64,000 nt of DNA from Sphingomonas faeni (GTDB lineage Bacteria > Pseudomonadota > Alphaproteobacteria > Sphingomonadales > Sphingomonadaceae): NCBI RefSeq assembly GCF_030817315.1, contig NZ_JAUSZF010000001.1:1906501-1970500 (forward strand), given 5' to 3'. Both the position numbers and the translations under genes were made by a program. The notes under the pieces are model-generated. The model was not told the origin of the DNA, did not search any database, and worked only from the letters and a program-made list of their open reading frames with translations. Below, in pieces: positions 8,811-17,869 of this stretch (position 1 is its first letter; the number at the start of each line of letters is the position of its first letter).

Positions 8811-9995
8811 ATGGCCGGGATGGGCAAGTTCGACTGGGCGGATCCGTTCCTGCTCGACGATCAGTTGAGCGAGGACGAACGGATGATCCGCGACACCGCG
8901 AAGGCATATGCCGACGACAAGCTCGCGCCGCGGATCATCGACGCGTTTCAGCACGAGCATACCGATCCCGCGATTTTCCGCGAGATGGGCGAGCTGGGGC
9001 TGCTCGGGCCGACCATCCCGGAAGAATATGGCGGCGTCGGCGCGTCCTATGTCTCCTACGGCCTGGTCGCGCGCGAGGTGGAGCGGATCGACTCGGGGTA
9101 TCGCTCGATGATGTCGGTGCAGTCGAGCCTCGTGATGTACCCGATCAACGCGTTCGGGTCCGAAGAGCAGAAGCGGAAATACCTGCCCAAGCTCGCGACC
9201 GGCGAATGGATCGGCTGTTTCGGCCTGACCGAACCCGCTGCCGGCTCCGATCCGGGCGGGATGACGACGCGGGCGAAGAAAACGGCTAATGGCTATGTGA
9301 TCTCGGGCGCGAAGACGTGGATTTCCAACTCGCCGATCGCCGACGTGTTCGTCATCTGGGCAAAGTCCGACGAGCATGACGGCGGCATCCGCGGCTTCAT
9401 CCTGGAGCGCGGGATGAAGGGGCTGGAGACGCCCAAGATCGAGGGCAAGCTTTCGCTGCGTGCGTCGATCACCGGGATGGTGATGATGGACGAGGTCGAG
9501 GTCGGCGAGGATGCGCTGCTCCCCGACGTGCAGGGGCTGAAGGGGCCGTTCGGGTGCCTCAACCGAGCGCGGTACGGGATTTCGTGGGGAGCGCTGGGCG
9601 CAGCGGAGTTCTGTTTCCATGCCGCGCGGCAGTACGGGCTGGACCGGAACCAGTTCGGGACGCCTTTGGCGGGCCGGCAGCTTTTCCAGAAGAAGCTGGC
9701 GGACATGGAAACCGAGATCGCGCTGGGATTGCAGGCGAGCTTGCGCGTCGGGCGGTTGATGGACGAGGGCCGGTTCGCGCCGGAAATGGTCTCGATCGTC
9801 AAGCGCAACAATGTCGGCAAGGCGCTCGATATCGCGCGGATGAGCCGGGACATGCATGGCGGCAACGGGATTTCGGGGGAGTATCAGGTGATGCGTCACC
9901 TGATGAACCTTGAGACTGTGAACACGTACGAGGGCGCGCATGACGTGCATGCGCTGATCCTTGGGCGGGCGATCACGGGTATCGCTGCGTTTTGA
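8811..9995 (+). CDS. gcdH: Glutaryl-CoA dehydrogenase
   Basis: FAD-dependent acyl-CoA dehydrogenase that oxidises and decarboxylates glutaryl-CoA to crotonyl-CoA in lysine/tryptophan degradation. 394 residues from ATG 8811. The ATG two codons upstream (8805) abuts the AAGGAG site with no spacer, so 8811 is preferred. Family markers: [16 protein letters not shown] (flavin-side loop), [36 protein letters not shown] and the C-terminal [20 protein letters not shown] with the catalytic glutamate (about residue 374). This C-terminus is diagnostic for GcdH rather than short-chain dehydrogenases. The neighbouring CoA transferase probably activates glutarate. Confidence 0.95.
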   Translation: MAGMGKFDWADPFLLDDQLSEDERMIRDTAKAYADDKLAPRIIDAFQHEHTDPAIFREMGELGLLGPTIPEEYGGVGASYVSYGLVAREVERIDSGYRSMMSVQSSLVMYPINAFGSEEQKRKYLPKLATGEWIGCFGLTEPAAGSDPGGMTTRAKKTANGYVISGAKTWISNSPIADVFVIWAKSDEHDGGIRGFILERGMKGLETPKIEGKLSLRASITGMVMMDEVEVGEDALLPDVQGLKGPFGCLNRARYGISWGALGAAEFCFHAARQYGLDRNQFGTPLAGRQLFQKKLADMETEIALGLQASLRVGRLMDEGRFAPEMVSIVKRNNVGKALDIARMSRDMHGGNGISGEYQVMRHLMNLETVNTYEGAHDVHALILGRAITGIAAF

Positions 9996-10015
9996 GTTCA
10001 GCCCCCACGTCCTAC

Positions 10016-10118
10016 CACCCCGGCGAAGGCCGGGGCCCAATTGGGGGACGCGTATTGGCTGAGGCTGCATGTCGTTACTTCAACCTTCCCAATTGGGCCC
10101 CGGCCTCCGCCGGGGTGG
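10016..10118. repeat. Paired GC palindromic repeat, copy 4
   Basis: Arms 10016-10045 and 10088-10118 (CACCCCGGCGAAGGCCGGGG then CCCAATTGGG). The right arm runs almost into the start of the CoA transferase gene and is in frame with it. Confidence 0.85.
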
Positions 10119-10122
10119 TGCT

Positions 10123-11268
10123 GTGATCGTGGAGCGCAAACCGCCCCCCCTGACCGGCCTCAAGGTAGTCGAACTCGCGCGAATCCTCGCCGGGCCCTGG
10201 GCTGGCCAGGTCCTCGCCGATCTCGGCGCCGACGTCGTCAAGATCGAGAGCCCCGCTGGTGACGACACCCGCACCTGGGGTCCGCCATTCATCGACAACC
10301 CCGACGGCACACGCGACGCCGCCTATTTTCACGCCGCCAACCGCGGCAAGCGCTCGATCGTTGCCGACTTCACCACCCCCGAGGGACAGGCCATCGTCCG
10401 CGACCTGATCGCTGACGCCGACGTCGTGATCGAGAACTTCAAGGTCGGCGGGCTCACGAAATACGGGCTCGACTACGCGACGCTCGCCACGATCAACCCA
10501 CGGCTGGTGTACTGCTCGATCACCGGCTTCGGCCAGGACGGCCCCTACGCACCCCGCGCCGGCTACGACTTCATCGTCCAGGGCATGAGCGGGATCATGG
10601 ACCTGACCGGCGAACCCGACGGCGCGCCGCAGAAGATCGGCGTCGCGTTCGCCGACATCATGACCGGGCTGTATGCGGTAATCGCGATCCAGGCGGCGCT
10701 GGCGATGCGCGAGCGCACCGGCCGGGGTCAGCAAATCGACATGGCGCTGCTCGATACGATGACCGGGGTGCTCGCGAACCAGGCGATGAACTGGTTCGCC
10801 AGCGGCGTGTCGCCGACGCGGGTGGGCAATTCACATATGAACGTGTGCCCCTATGCGGTTTTCCCGACCAGCGACGGCTGGTTTATCCTCGCGGTCGGGA
10901 ATGACGGCCAGTTCCGGCGGTTCTGCGACGCGATGGTCTTGCCCGAGATACGCGACGATCCGCGGTTCGCGACCAATGCCGGACGGCTGGCGTTCAAGGA
11001 ATTGCTGTTTGCGGGGATCGAGGCGGCCACCTCGCTGGTACCAAAACTGGAACTGCTCGCGCGTCTGGAGGCGGTCGGGGTACCGGCTGGACCGATCAAC
11101 ACGGTCGCTCAAGCATTCGAGGATCCGCAGGTAATCGCGCGGGGGATGCAGATCAGCGCCGCGCGGCCGGATGGGTCGACGGTGCCGGGGTTGCGTACGC
11201 CGATCCGGTTTTCGGACGCCGACTTGGCGACCGGGCGGGCGGCACCGATGCTGGGTTCACTTGAGTAG
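10123..11268 (+). CDS. Family III CoA transferase (CaiB/BaiF), probably glutarate-acting
   Basis: 381 residues from GTG 10123 (GTG 10129 also possible). The frame is open back to 10069, but that part is repeat sequence, so I exclude it. Class III CoA transferase features: LxVVELARILAGPWAGQ at the N-terminus, DVVKIESPAGDDTR, NRGKRSI, IENFKVGGLTKYGLDY, and the active-site aspartate in VAFADIMTGLYA. Such enzymes form an aspartyl-CoA thioester and move CoA between carboxylic acids. Placement directly after gcdH suggests activation of glutarate with succinyl-CoA as donor, as in human SUGCT (inference). No clear Shine-Dalgarno is visible because the repeat occupies the leader. Confidence 0.85.
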   Translation: MIVERKPPPLTGLKVVELARILAGPWAGQVLADLGADVVKIESPAGDDTRTWGPPFIDNPDGTRDAAYFHAANRGKRSIVADFTTPEGQAIVRDLIADADVVIENFKVGGLTKYGLDYATLATINPRLVYCSITGFGQDGPYAPRAGYDFIVQGMSGIMDLTGEPDGAPQKIGVAFADIMTGLYAVIAIQAALAMRERTGRGQQIDMALLDTMTGVLANQAMNWFASGVSPTRVGNSHMNVCPYAVFPTSDGWFILAVGNDGQFRRFCDAMVLPEIRDDPRFATNAGRLAFKELLFAGIEAATSLVPKLELLARLEAVGVPAGPINTVAQAFEDPQVIARGMQISAARPDGSTVPGLRTPIRFSDADLATGRAAPMLGSLE

Positions 11269-11289
11269 AGCCGACACCATACACGTAAT

Positions 11290-11385
11290 CGTCATTCCCG
11301 CGCAGGCGGGAACCCATACTGGCAAGCCTATCGGCAGGATCGCCAGCGTTTGAGTTTATGGGTCCCCGCCTCCGCGGGGATGACG
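11290..11385. repeat. Paired GC palindromic repeat, copy 5
   Basis: Arms 11290-11322 (CGTCATTCCCGCGCAGGCGG then GAACCCATACTGG) and 11357-11385, between the convergent CoA transferase and MFS transporter genes; a likely bidirectional transcript end. Confidence 0.85.
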
Positions 11386-11422
11386 AAATCACGCACAGGG
11401 ATGTTTGCAAAGGCCACCGCGT

Positions 11423-12733
11423 TCAGACAGCGACCGCTTCGACCGCCGGCTTCCGGGCATACAGCCCGTACGCCAAAATCAGCGCATAGCAGATCGCCGG
11501 GAGCAGCAGCGCGAAGTGCAGGCTGCCCGACTTGTCCGCCAGCATCCCCGTCAGATACGGGATGATCGCCCCGCCGACGATCGCAGTAGCGATCACGCCC
11601 GACCCCTCCGCCGCACGCTTGCCGAGACCCTCGGACGCCAGCGAGAAGATCGTCGGGAACATCACCGCGTTCATCAGGCCGATCGCGAGCAACGCCCAGC
11701 CCGACACCGCGCCCTCGGTGTTCGCCGAGATAAGGATCAGCGCCAGCGTGCCCGTCGCGACGCCCGCGAGCACCTTGCCCGGCGACACCTTGTTCAGCAC
11801 GTACGCACCGATGAACCGACCGACCAGCGCGCCGCCCCAGTAGAACGGCACGTGCTTGCCCGCCGCGACGTCGCTCAGGCCCATCACGCTCGGCTGCATC
11901 AGGTAATTGACGATCAGCGAGCCGACCGCGACTTCGGCGCCGACGTACAGGAAGATACACGCCGTCCCCATCGCGAAGCGCGGCCGCTTCAGCAGCGTGA
12001 AGGCGTGGAAAATGCTGCCGGTCTGATCCTGCTCCTCGTTAAGCCGGTTGCGGCGGGTCCACACGACCGCGGCGACGATCAACAGCGCGATCGCAAGGCC
12101 GATATAGGTGTGCACGACCGTCCGCGACGACTCCGTCCGATACGCGTCGAGCGCGGCGCCGGTGAGCGTCGACGAGTCGACCGTGGCCAGCCCACCGAGG
12201 ATCAGCGCGGAGCCGACATACGGGAAGATTGTGGTGCCGAGCGAGTTGAACGCCTGCGCGAACGTCAGCCGGCTCGACGCCGACTTGGGATGGCCGAGCG
12301 CCGAGATCAGCGGGTTGGCGACGACCTGCACCACGGTGATGCCAGCGCCCAGCACGAACAGCGCGAACAGGAACATGCCGAAGCTCGCCTGCCCTGCGGC
12401 GGGGATGAACAACAGGCAGCCCGCGGTCATCGTCACGAGGCCGATCGACGCGGTCCGCATATAGCCGGCCTTGCGCACGATCGCCGCGGCGGGGATCGAG
12501 AACAGCGCATAGGCGAGGAAGAACGCCGACTGGACCAGCATCGCGGTCGCGTGGTCGAGCGTGAACAACTCTTTCATCTTGGGGATGATGATGTCGTTCA
12601 GCGAGGTGATGCCGCCGAAGATGAAGAACAGCGCGAACACGAACACGCGCAGGTCGGGTGCGTCGTAGCCGTGGCTGGCATCGCCGCCGGCCGCCCCATC
12701 CTGACGTGGTGTGGATTTGGTATCGACGTGCAT
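11423..12733 (-). CDS. FucP/GluP-type MFS sugar transporter
   Basis: 436 residues from the ATG at 12733 (MHVDTKST); the frame continues upstream without a credible start. About 12 membrane helices typical of the Major Facilitator Superfamily. Signatures of the fucose/glucose-galactose:H+ symporter group are present: FALFFIFGGITSLNDIIIP in helix 1, VLGAGITVVQVVANPLISALG in helix 4 and RLTFAQAFNSLGTTIFP in helix 5. The substrate is probably a hexose or deoxyhexose. It is monocistronic and divergent from the broken 2Fe-2S gene, with no sugar catabolic genes adjacent. Confidence 0.88.
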   Translation of the reverse strand: MHVDTKSTPRQDGAAGGDASHGYDAPDLRVFVFALFFIFGGITSLNDIIIPKMKELFTLDHATAMLVQSAFFLAYALFSIPAAAIVRKAGYMRTASIGLVTMTAGCLLFIPAAGQASFGMFLFALFVLGAGITVVQVVANPLISALGHPKSASSRLTFAQAFNSLGTTIFPYVGSALILGGLATVDSSTLTGAALDAYRTESSRTVVHTYIGLAIALLIVAAVVWTRRNRLNEEQDQTGSIFHAFTLLKRPRFAMGTACIFLYVGAEVAVGSLIVNYLMQPSVMGLSDVAAGKHVPFYWGGALVGRFIGAYVLNKVSPGKVLAGVATGTLALILISANTEGAVSGWALLAIGLMNAVMFPTIFSLASEGLGKRAAEGSGVIATAIVGGAIIPYLTGMLADKSGSLHFALLLPAICYALILAYGLYARKPAVEAVAV

Positions 12734-12839
12734 CTGGATTGCGCCCCCTCGCGGTATTATCCGCGCGACATAAGCCGGGGCGACGGCGCGTGGCAATGCC
12801 GCGTGGTGCGATCCGTCCCGGCAAGCTACGACGCCGCCC

Positions 12840-13387
12840 ATGACCCGCTTCACCGTCAACAACGAGCCGATCGAATACAAGCTCGACGCCGACACCCCGT
12901 TGCTGTGGGCGTTGCGCGACGCTTCGAACCTGACGGGGACCAAATATGGCTGCGGCACCGGGCATTGCGGTGCGTGCACGGTCGATATCGACGGGCGCGC
13001 GCGGCGCGGAGTTGCCAGGTGCCGATCGGCTCGATCGAGGGCGCGTACGTCACGACGATCGAGGGCTTGTCGCGCGAACGCAATCATCCGGTGCAACTGG
13101 CATTTATTGCCGAGGCCGTCCCGCAGTGCGGCTTTTGCATCCCGGGCATGATCATGGCCGCGGCGGCGCTGCTGAAGCGCAATGCGGATCCGAGCGAAGC
13201 GCTGGTCCGCGAGCAGATCACGAACCTGTGCCGGTGCGGGGTGTATCCGCGGGTGGTCGAGGCGGTCCAGCGCGCCGGGCGGGCGATGCGCGGGGAAGAG
13301 GTCATTCCCGCGGGCCCGCGGCCGGGGATCGATCCGGCGGACTCGGCCAGATTGGTGCCGGCGCTGGTGCCGCCGCCGGCGCGGTAG
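12840..13387 (+). pseudogene. (2Fe-2S)-binding subunit of xanthine-oxidase-family dehydrogenase (IorA-like), frameshifted
   Basis: The first 45-50 codons, from ATG 12840, give an N-terminal ferredoxin domain with cluster ligands in YGCGTGHCGACTVDIDG. The rest of the family sequence continues in a different frame: CQVPIGSIEGAYVTTIEGLS, then QCGFCIPGMIM and NLCRCGVYPR, the second cluster domain. The break is in the GC run GGGCGCGCGCGGCGCGGAG near 12990-13012 (net +2 or -1). Either the gene is a recent pseudogene or there is a sequencing error in a difficult GC run. The molybdopterin-binding partner subunit normally encoded alongside is absent, which favours a decaying orphan. Total length, about 180 residues, would be near the normal 150-160 plus a tail. 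Confidence 0.8.
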
Positions 13388-13424
13388 CTCCCCCTAGGCA
13401 CAACAGAGCTGTTATCCCACGAAC

Positions 13425-13483
13425 CTTGTTCTCCCGCGAAGGCGGGAGTCCAGACTGGGCTCCCGCCTTCGCGGGAGAACAAG
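13425..13483. repeat. Paired GC palindromic repeat, copy 6
   Basis: Compact head-to-head copy whose arms of about 23 nt (TTCTCCCGCGAAGGCGGGA type) are separated by only a few bases. It sits just behind the frameshifted 2Fe-2S gene. Confidence 0.85.
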
Positions 13484-13554
13484 GAGGGGGATCTGGCGCG
13501 GTTGGTTCTGCCGCTTACGGGACTGCTGTCAGCGTAACCGGCGCGCCCACCGTG

Positions 13555-13658
13555 CACCACCCGGCGAAGGCCGGGGCCCAATTGGAACGTCTGAAGTAAC
13601 AAGTCGCGCGCTTCGTTACTGATCATCCCTAATTGGACCCCGGCCTTCGCAGGAGTGG
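13555..13658. repeat. Paired GC palindromic repeat, copy 7
   Basis: Arms 13555-13585 and 13631-13658 of the CCGGCGAAGGCCGGGGCCCA type; the right arm has diverged at two or three positions. Copies 6 and 7 account for most of the 384-base gap between 13387 and 13772. Confidence 0.85.
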
Positions 13659-13771
13659 ATACATTCTCGCAAGTGACGCCCCCCACCTAAACCTGTCTAA
13701 TCGCTGACGAACCCATTCAGCCTCTCCACACTGCTCCGCGTCTAGACCCAACCCATCATAGGAGCCGGCTC

Positions 13772-14734
13772 GTGCGCCGGCAGTCGAGGACGACGGCGAT
13801 GACGGGCAAGTTACTCAAACTCTTGATGGCGGCATCCGCCTTGGTGCCGGCAACCGGGATCGCGACGGCCGCCGCTGCCCAACAGGCCGACCAGGACCGT
13901 GGCGACCGGGGACCCCGCCAAGACCGTGGCCAGCGCCCCGATCGCGGTGATCGAGGCCAGCGCCCGGGCGGCCAGGCCTTCCAGCAACAGCGTCCCGACC
14001 GCCCCGCTGTGCCCGATCGAGGCCCGCGGCCGCAACGCGCCGATCTCGGCACGCAGGCGCAAGTCCGCGGCGACCGCCCCGACTGGAACGGGCAGCGCGG
14101 CAATGGCCAGGGTTGGAACGGCCAAACCCGTCCAAACGCGCAAGTCGGCCAGAACCGTCCCGACTGGAATCGCGAACAAGGTCGCCCCGGCTTCGATCGC
14201 GGCAACCAACAGGCGGATCGCGGCCAGTTCGATCGCAACGGCGGACGCGGCGATAGCCGCATCGATGGGCGAAACGACAACCGGGGCGACTGGCGCGGTG
14301 ATCGCAACGGTGGCCCAAACGGCGGTCGTAACGGCTACCAGAACCGTCAGCCCAACCGCGCCTATGGCAATTTCCAGGGCAACCGCGGCGGCTATGACCA
14401 GGGTCGCTACAATCAAGGCGGCGCCTGGAATCGCGGCTGGCGCAACGACAACCGCTATGCCTGGAGCAATTACCGCGCGTCCAACCGCGGCGCCTACCGC
14501 CTCCCGCGCTATTACGCACCGAGCGGCTGGGGTTCGGGCTATCGCCGCTTCGGTGTCGGCTTCTCGCTGAACAGCATTCTCTACAACCAGAATTACTGGA
14601 TCCAGGACCCGTACACCTACCGCCTGCCCGACGCGTACGGCCCGTATCGCTGGGTGCGCTATTACAACGACGCGTTGTTGGTCGATCTCGACAGCGGCCG
14701 CGTGGTCGACACGGTGTACGACATCTTCTGGTAA
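13772..14734 (+). CDS. Secreted Arg/Gly/Asn/Gln-rich protein with RcnB-like C-terminus
   Basis: 320 residues from GTG 13772, chosen because AGGAG ends 7 bases before it; ATG 13799 is the alternative. An N-terminal signal peptide (about residues 10-37, ending AAAA-Q) leads into about 190 residues of low-complexity sequence rich in R, D, G, N and Q, with recurring DRG, NGQ, RPDW and RNG units. The last about 90 residues are ordered and match the periplasmic RcnB family: YRLPRYYAPSGWGSGY, then QNYWIQDPYTYRLP, YRWVRYYNDALLVDLDSGRV and a final VVDTVYDIFW. In RcnB the domain modulates nickel/cobalt efflux; here the long disordered arm makes the role uncertain. Confidence 0.75.
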   Translation: MRRQSRTTAMTGKLLKLLMAASALVPATGIATAAAAQQADQDRGDRGPRQDRGQRPDRGDRGQRPGGQAFQQQRPDRPAVPDRGPRPQRADLGTQAQVRGDRPDWNGQRGNGQGWNGQTRPNAQVGQNRPDWNREQGRPGFDRGNQQADRGQFDRNGGRGDSRIDGRNDNRGDWRGDRNGGPNGGRNGYQNRQPNRAYGNFQGNRGGYDQGRYNQGGAWNRGWRNDNRYAWSNYRASNRGAYRLPRYYAPSGWGSGYRRFGVGFSLNSILYNQNYWIQDPYTYRLPDAYGPYRWVRYYNDALLVDLDSGRVVDTVYDIFW

Positions 14735-14834
14735 GCTGGCTCCTACCCTCACGCAGAAACAGGGGAGAGCTCCGCGGTGGTCGGATCACCGTGGGGCTCT
14801 TGCGTTTTGAAGGCGCTTCGCCAAATCCTGCGGC

Positions 14835-15518
14835 GTGGGTATCTTTTCAAAAGCCAAGAAGGTCGATCCGGCCATGGCCCTCCGCCAGGCCTTCGGATCG
14901 CAGGTCGCAGCGCGCCTCGACGCCAATCCCGCGGTGCAGCGCATCGCCATGGATACGGTGCAATTCTATTATCAGGACAAGTTCCTCGATCCCGCGACCT
15001 GCAAGCGCCTGATCGCGATGATCGATTCGAAGCGGCGGCCGTCGACGCTGCTGTCCGATCGCCCGAACAGCAATTTCCGGACCAGCGAGAGCTGCGACAT
15101 GGATCGCTGGTCCCCCGACGTGCAGCCGACCGACGAGGCGATCGCGACCTTGCTCGGGATCGACCTGCTCCACGGCGAGACGATGCAGGGCCAGCGCTAC
15201 GCCCCCGGCCAGCAATTCCGCGCGCACCACGATTATTTCCACGAGTCCGAGAGCTACTGGCAAAAGATGCAGGAGCAGGGCGGCCAGCGCACCTGGACCG
15301 CGATGGTGTTCCTAAACGACGTGCCCGAGGGTGGCGCGACGTGGTTCCCGCAGGCAGGCATCAAGATCGCCCCGAAGCGCGGCATGCTGCTAGCGTGGAA
15401 CAACATGAACCCGGATGGGACGCCGAACGGGCTGACGCTGCACGAGGGCATGCCGGTGATGGAGGGCGTGAAGTATATCGTGACGAAGTGGTTCCGCGAA
15501 CGGCCCTGGATCAAGTGA
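14835..15518 (+). CDS. 2OG-Fe(II) oxygenase, prolyl 4-hydroxylase-like
   Basis: 227 residues from GTG 14835. Iron/2-oxoglutarate dioxygenase of the prolyl-4-hydroxylase alpha-subunit type. The iron ligands are visible as H131-x-D133 (FRAHHDYF) and the distal H203 (TLHEGMPV). The 2-oxoglutarate-binding basic residue is probably K213 (GVKYIVTKWF). The typical MVFLNDVPEGGATWFP core strand is intact. In bacteria such enzymes hydroxylate peptidyl-proline or free substrates; none is indicated by the neighbours. It is monocistronic, followed by repeats. Confidence 0.88.
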   Translation: MGIFSKAKKVDPAMALRQAFGSQVAARLDANPAVQRIAMDTVQFYYQDKFLDPATCKRLIAMIDSKRRPSTLLSDRPNSNFRTSESCDMDRWSPDVQPTDEAIATLLGIDLLHGETMQGQRYAPGQQFRAHHDYFHESESYWQKMQEQGGQRTWTAMVFLNDVPEGGATWFPQAGIKIAPKRGMLLAWNNMNPDGTPNGLTLHEGMPVMEGVKYIVTKWFRERPWIK

Positions 15519-15569
15519 GGGGGCCTCGGATGCTCGAGAGCCTGATGAGCATGGCGCCTCACAGCCCCC

Positions 15570-15667
15570 GTCATTCCCGCGAAGGCGGGAACCCATACTG
15601 GCCAGCTCCGGTAATTTGACCGCAACGCAAATGGGGTATGTATCCCCGCTCGCGCGGGGATGACGGG
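15570..15667. repeat. Paired GC palindromic repeat, copy 8
   Basis: Arms 15570-15601 and 15636-15667 (CGTCATTCCCGCGAAGGCGG then GAACCCATACTGG and its diverged reverse complement). First of three repeat structures filling the 526-base gap between the dioxygenase gene and recJ. Confidence 0.85.
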
Positions 15668-15718
15668 GATGCCCGGCGGTCGCTCCGCTTGCTCCGTCGC
15701 TGGATGACAACCCTCTCC

Positions 15719-15869
15719 CCGTTCGTCCTGAGTAGCCATCGAGTAGCTGCAACGCAGCGTATCGAGACGGCGTATCGAAGGACAGGTTGGCGCACCGAAC
15801 CCATGCTTCGATACGCGCCCTCGATACGCTGCTGGTGCAGTCACTCGGTCGCTACTCAGCACGAACGGG
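15719..15869. repeat. Large inverted repeat, CCGTTCG...TATCGAAG type
   Basis: Arms of about 62 nt (15719-15780 and 15806-15869) that are imperfect reverse complements, starting CCGTTCGTCCTGAGTAGC and carrying two TATCGA motifs toward the loop. It is a different family from the CCCGCGAAGGCGGG repeats and can fold as one long stem with a 25-nt loop. Confidence 0.85.
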
Positions 15870-15895
15870 TCGGATTAAAGTTCGTCACCCATAAA

Positions 15896-15954
15896 CTTGT
15901 TTCCCCGCGAAGGCGGGGACCCAGACTGGACTCCCGCCTTCGCGGGAGAACAAG
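15896..15954. repeat. Paired GC palindromic repeat, copy 9
   Basis: Compact copy very like copy 6 (CTTGTTCCCCGCGAAGGCGG then GGACCCAGACTGG and inverted arm). It is the last copy I see in the window. Confidence 0.85.
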
Positions 15955-16044
15955 ACGCGGGCGCACCAGGCCTTAGAGCGAAGATCGCAACCACGACGCC
16001 CGTCCAAGCTCGACAATCCCTCCACAACCACTAACTCCGACCCC

Positions 16045-17808
16045 ATGACAGTTCTCGGCGTAACCTCGTCCATCCTCGGCCAACCCTGGCGCTGGCGCGC
16101 GCTCGCCGCGGACGGCCGGGACGGCTTTGGGATCAACGGCTCGGGCGACGACCTCGTCACCCAGCTCCTCCTCGCCCGAGGCTGCCCCCGCGACGGCCTC
16201 GACGCACACCGCACCCCCTCGATCCGCGCATTCATGCCCGACCCGTCGATCTTCCGCGACATGGACCGCGCCGCCGAACGCCTCGCCGACGCCGTCCAGG
16301 CGCAGGAACAGGTCGCGATCTTCGGCGATTACGACGTCGACGGCGCCACCTCCGCAGCGCTCATGGTCCTGGTCCTGCGCGATCTCGGCATCGAGGCGCG
16401 TCCGTACATTCCCGACCGCCTGCTCGAAGGTTACGGCCCGTCGGGCGAAGCGCTGGTCCGCCTCGCCGGAGAGGGCGCCACGCTGATCGTCACGGTAGAC
16501 TGCGGCGCGCAGGCGTTCGACGCACTCGACGCCGCCCGCGACGCGAAGGTCGACGTGATCGTCATCGATCACCACAAATGCTCGACCGCGCTCCCGCACG
16601 CGCTCGCGCTCGTAAATCCAAACCGCCTCGACGAGACCGAAGGCGCCGCGCACGGCCACCTCGCCGCGGTCGGCATGTGCTTCCTCGCCGCCGCCGCGCT
16701 CGTCCGCACACTCCGCGCACGGGGCTTCTTCGCCGAGCGCGCCGAGCCCAAGCTGATCGACCTGCTCGACATAGTCGCGCTCGGCACCGTCGCCGACGTC
16801 GCGCAACTCCGTGGCCTCAACCGCGCGTTCGTGTCGCAAGGCCTGAAAGTCATGGGCGCGCGCAAGAACATCGGCGTCGCCGCGCTGATCGAGGCCTCGC
16901 GCCTGACCCGCAACCCGACCTGCACCGACCTCGGCTTCGCGCTCGGGCCGCGCATCAACGCCGGTGGCCGCGTCGGTCGCGCCGATCTCGGCGTCCGCCT
17001 GCTCACCACGCAAGACCCCGACGAAGCGCGCGCAATCGCCACCGAACTCGACCGTCTCAACGAAGAACGCCGCGCGATCGAAACCGCCGTCCAGGAGGCC
17101 GCCGACCTCCTCTCCAGCCGGGACCGCGCCGTCGCGGTCGTCGCCGGACACGGCTGGCACCCCGGTGTGATCGGCATCGTCGCCGGCCGTCTGAAAGAAA
17201 AGCTCGGCCGCCCCGCGATAGTCATCGCGATCGACGAGCACGGCATCGGTAAGGGTTCCGGCCGTTCGATCCCCGGCGTGGACCTCGGAGCCGCGGTGAT
17301 GGCCGCCCGCGAACACGGCCTTCTCGTCGCGGGCGGAGGCCATGCGATGGCCGCCGGCCTGACGATCAGCGAGGCCGCGATCCCCGCCTTCACCGACTTC
17401 CTCGAGGAACGCCTCGCCGCCGCGGTCGAGCGCTCGAACGGCGACCGCGCGCTCCTGCTCGACGCGGTCCTCGCGGCCGGCGGCGTCAACCCCGGCCTCG
17501 TCGAATCGATGGAAGCCGGTGGCCCCTACGGCATGGGCTGGCCCGCACCGAGAGTGGCGATGGGTCCGGTCCGCATCATCAAGGCGGACGTCGTCGGCAA
17601 CGGCCACGTACGCACGATCGTCGCCGGCGACGACGGTCGCAGCATCAAGGCGATGGCCTTCCGCTCGGCCGAGAGCGCGCTTGGCCAGGCGCTGCTGGGC
17701 GCTGCGCCCCACCGCAAACTCTGGCTGGCCGGTCGTGCGAAGATCGACGACTGGTCCTCGCGCCCGTCGGCCGAGCTTCATGTCGAGGATGCAGCATGGG
17801 CGGACTAA
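16045..17808 (+). CDS. recJ: Single-stranded-DNA-specific exonuclease RecJ
   Basis: 587 residues, normal for RecJ. It degrades single-stranded DNA 5' to 3' in recombinational and mismatch repair. DHH phosphoesterase motifs are visible in order: IFGDYDVDGATSAALM (motif I), TLIVTVDCG (motif II), VIVIDHHKCS (DHH, motif III), ALGTVADVAQL (motif IV), then the DHHA1 domain with GWHPGVIGIVAGRLKE and GSGRSIPGVDLG, and AGGGHAMAAG, plus the C-terminal OB-like domain. The start at ATG 16045 gives MTVLGVTSSILGQPWRWR, typical of the alphaproteobacterial family. The tRNA-Glu gene follows 60 bases later. Confidence 0.96.
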   Translation: MTVLGVTSSILGQPWRWRALAADGRDGFGINGSGDDLVTQLLLARGCPRDGLDAHRTPSIRAFMPDPSIFRDMDRAAERLADAVQAQEQVAIFGDYDVDGATSAALMVLVLRDLGIEARPYIPDRLLEGYGPSGEALVRLAGEGATLIVTVDCGAQAFDALDAARDAKVDVIVIDHHKCSTALPHALALVNPNRLDETEGAAHGHLAAVGMCFLAAAALVRTLRARGFFAERAEPKLIDLLDIVALGTVADVAQLRGLNRAFVSQGLKVMGARKNIGVAALIEASRLTRNPTCTDLGFALGPRINAGGRVGRADLGVRLLTTQDPDEARAIATELDRLNEERRAIETAVQEAADLLSSRDRAVAVVAGHGWHPGVIGIVAGRLKEKLGRPAIVIAIDEHGIGKGSGRSIPGVDLGAAVMAAREHGLLVAGGGHAMAAGLTISEAAIPAFTDFLEERLAAAVERSNGDRALLLDAVLAAGGVNPGLVESMEAGGPYGMGWPAPRVAMGPVRIIKADVVGNGHVRTIVAGDDGRSIKAMAFRSAESALGQALLGAAPHRKLWLAGRAKIDDWSSRPSAELHVEDAAWAD

Positions 17809-17869
17809 ATTGTTGCACCGAAACGCTTGACGCCCCGCCCCCTTCCCCTTAGTCGGCCTCCACCACGCA

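Noticed and set aside
702..15954. CRISPR array from the repeated palindromes
   Set aside because: The copies are dispersed, inverted pairs with variable spacing; no regular repeat-spacer unit and no cas genes.
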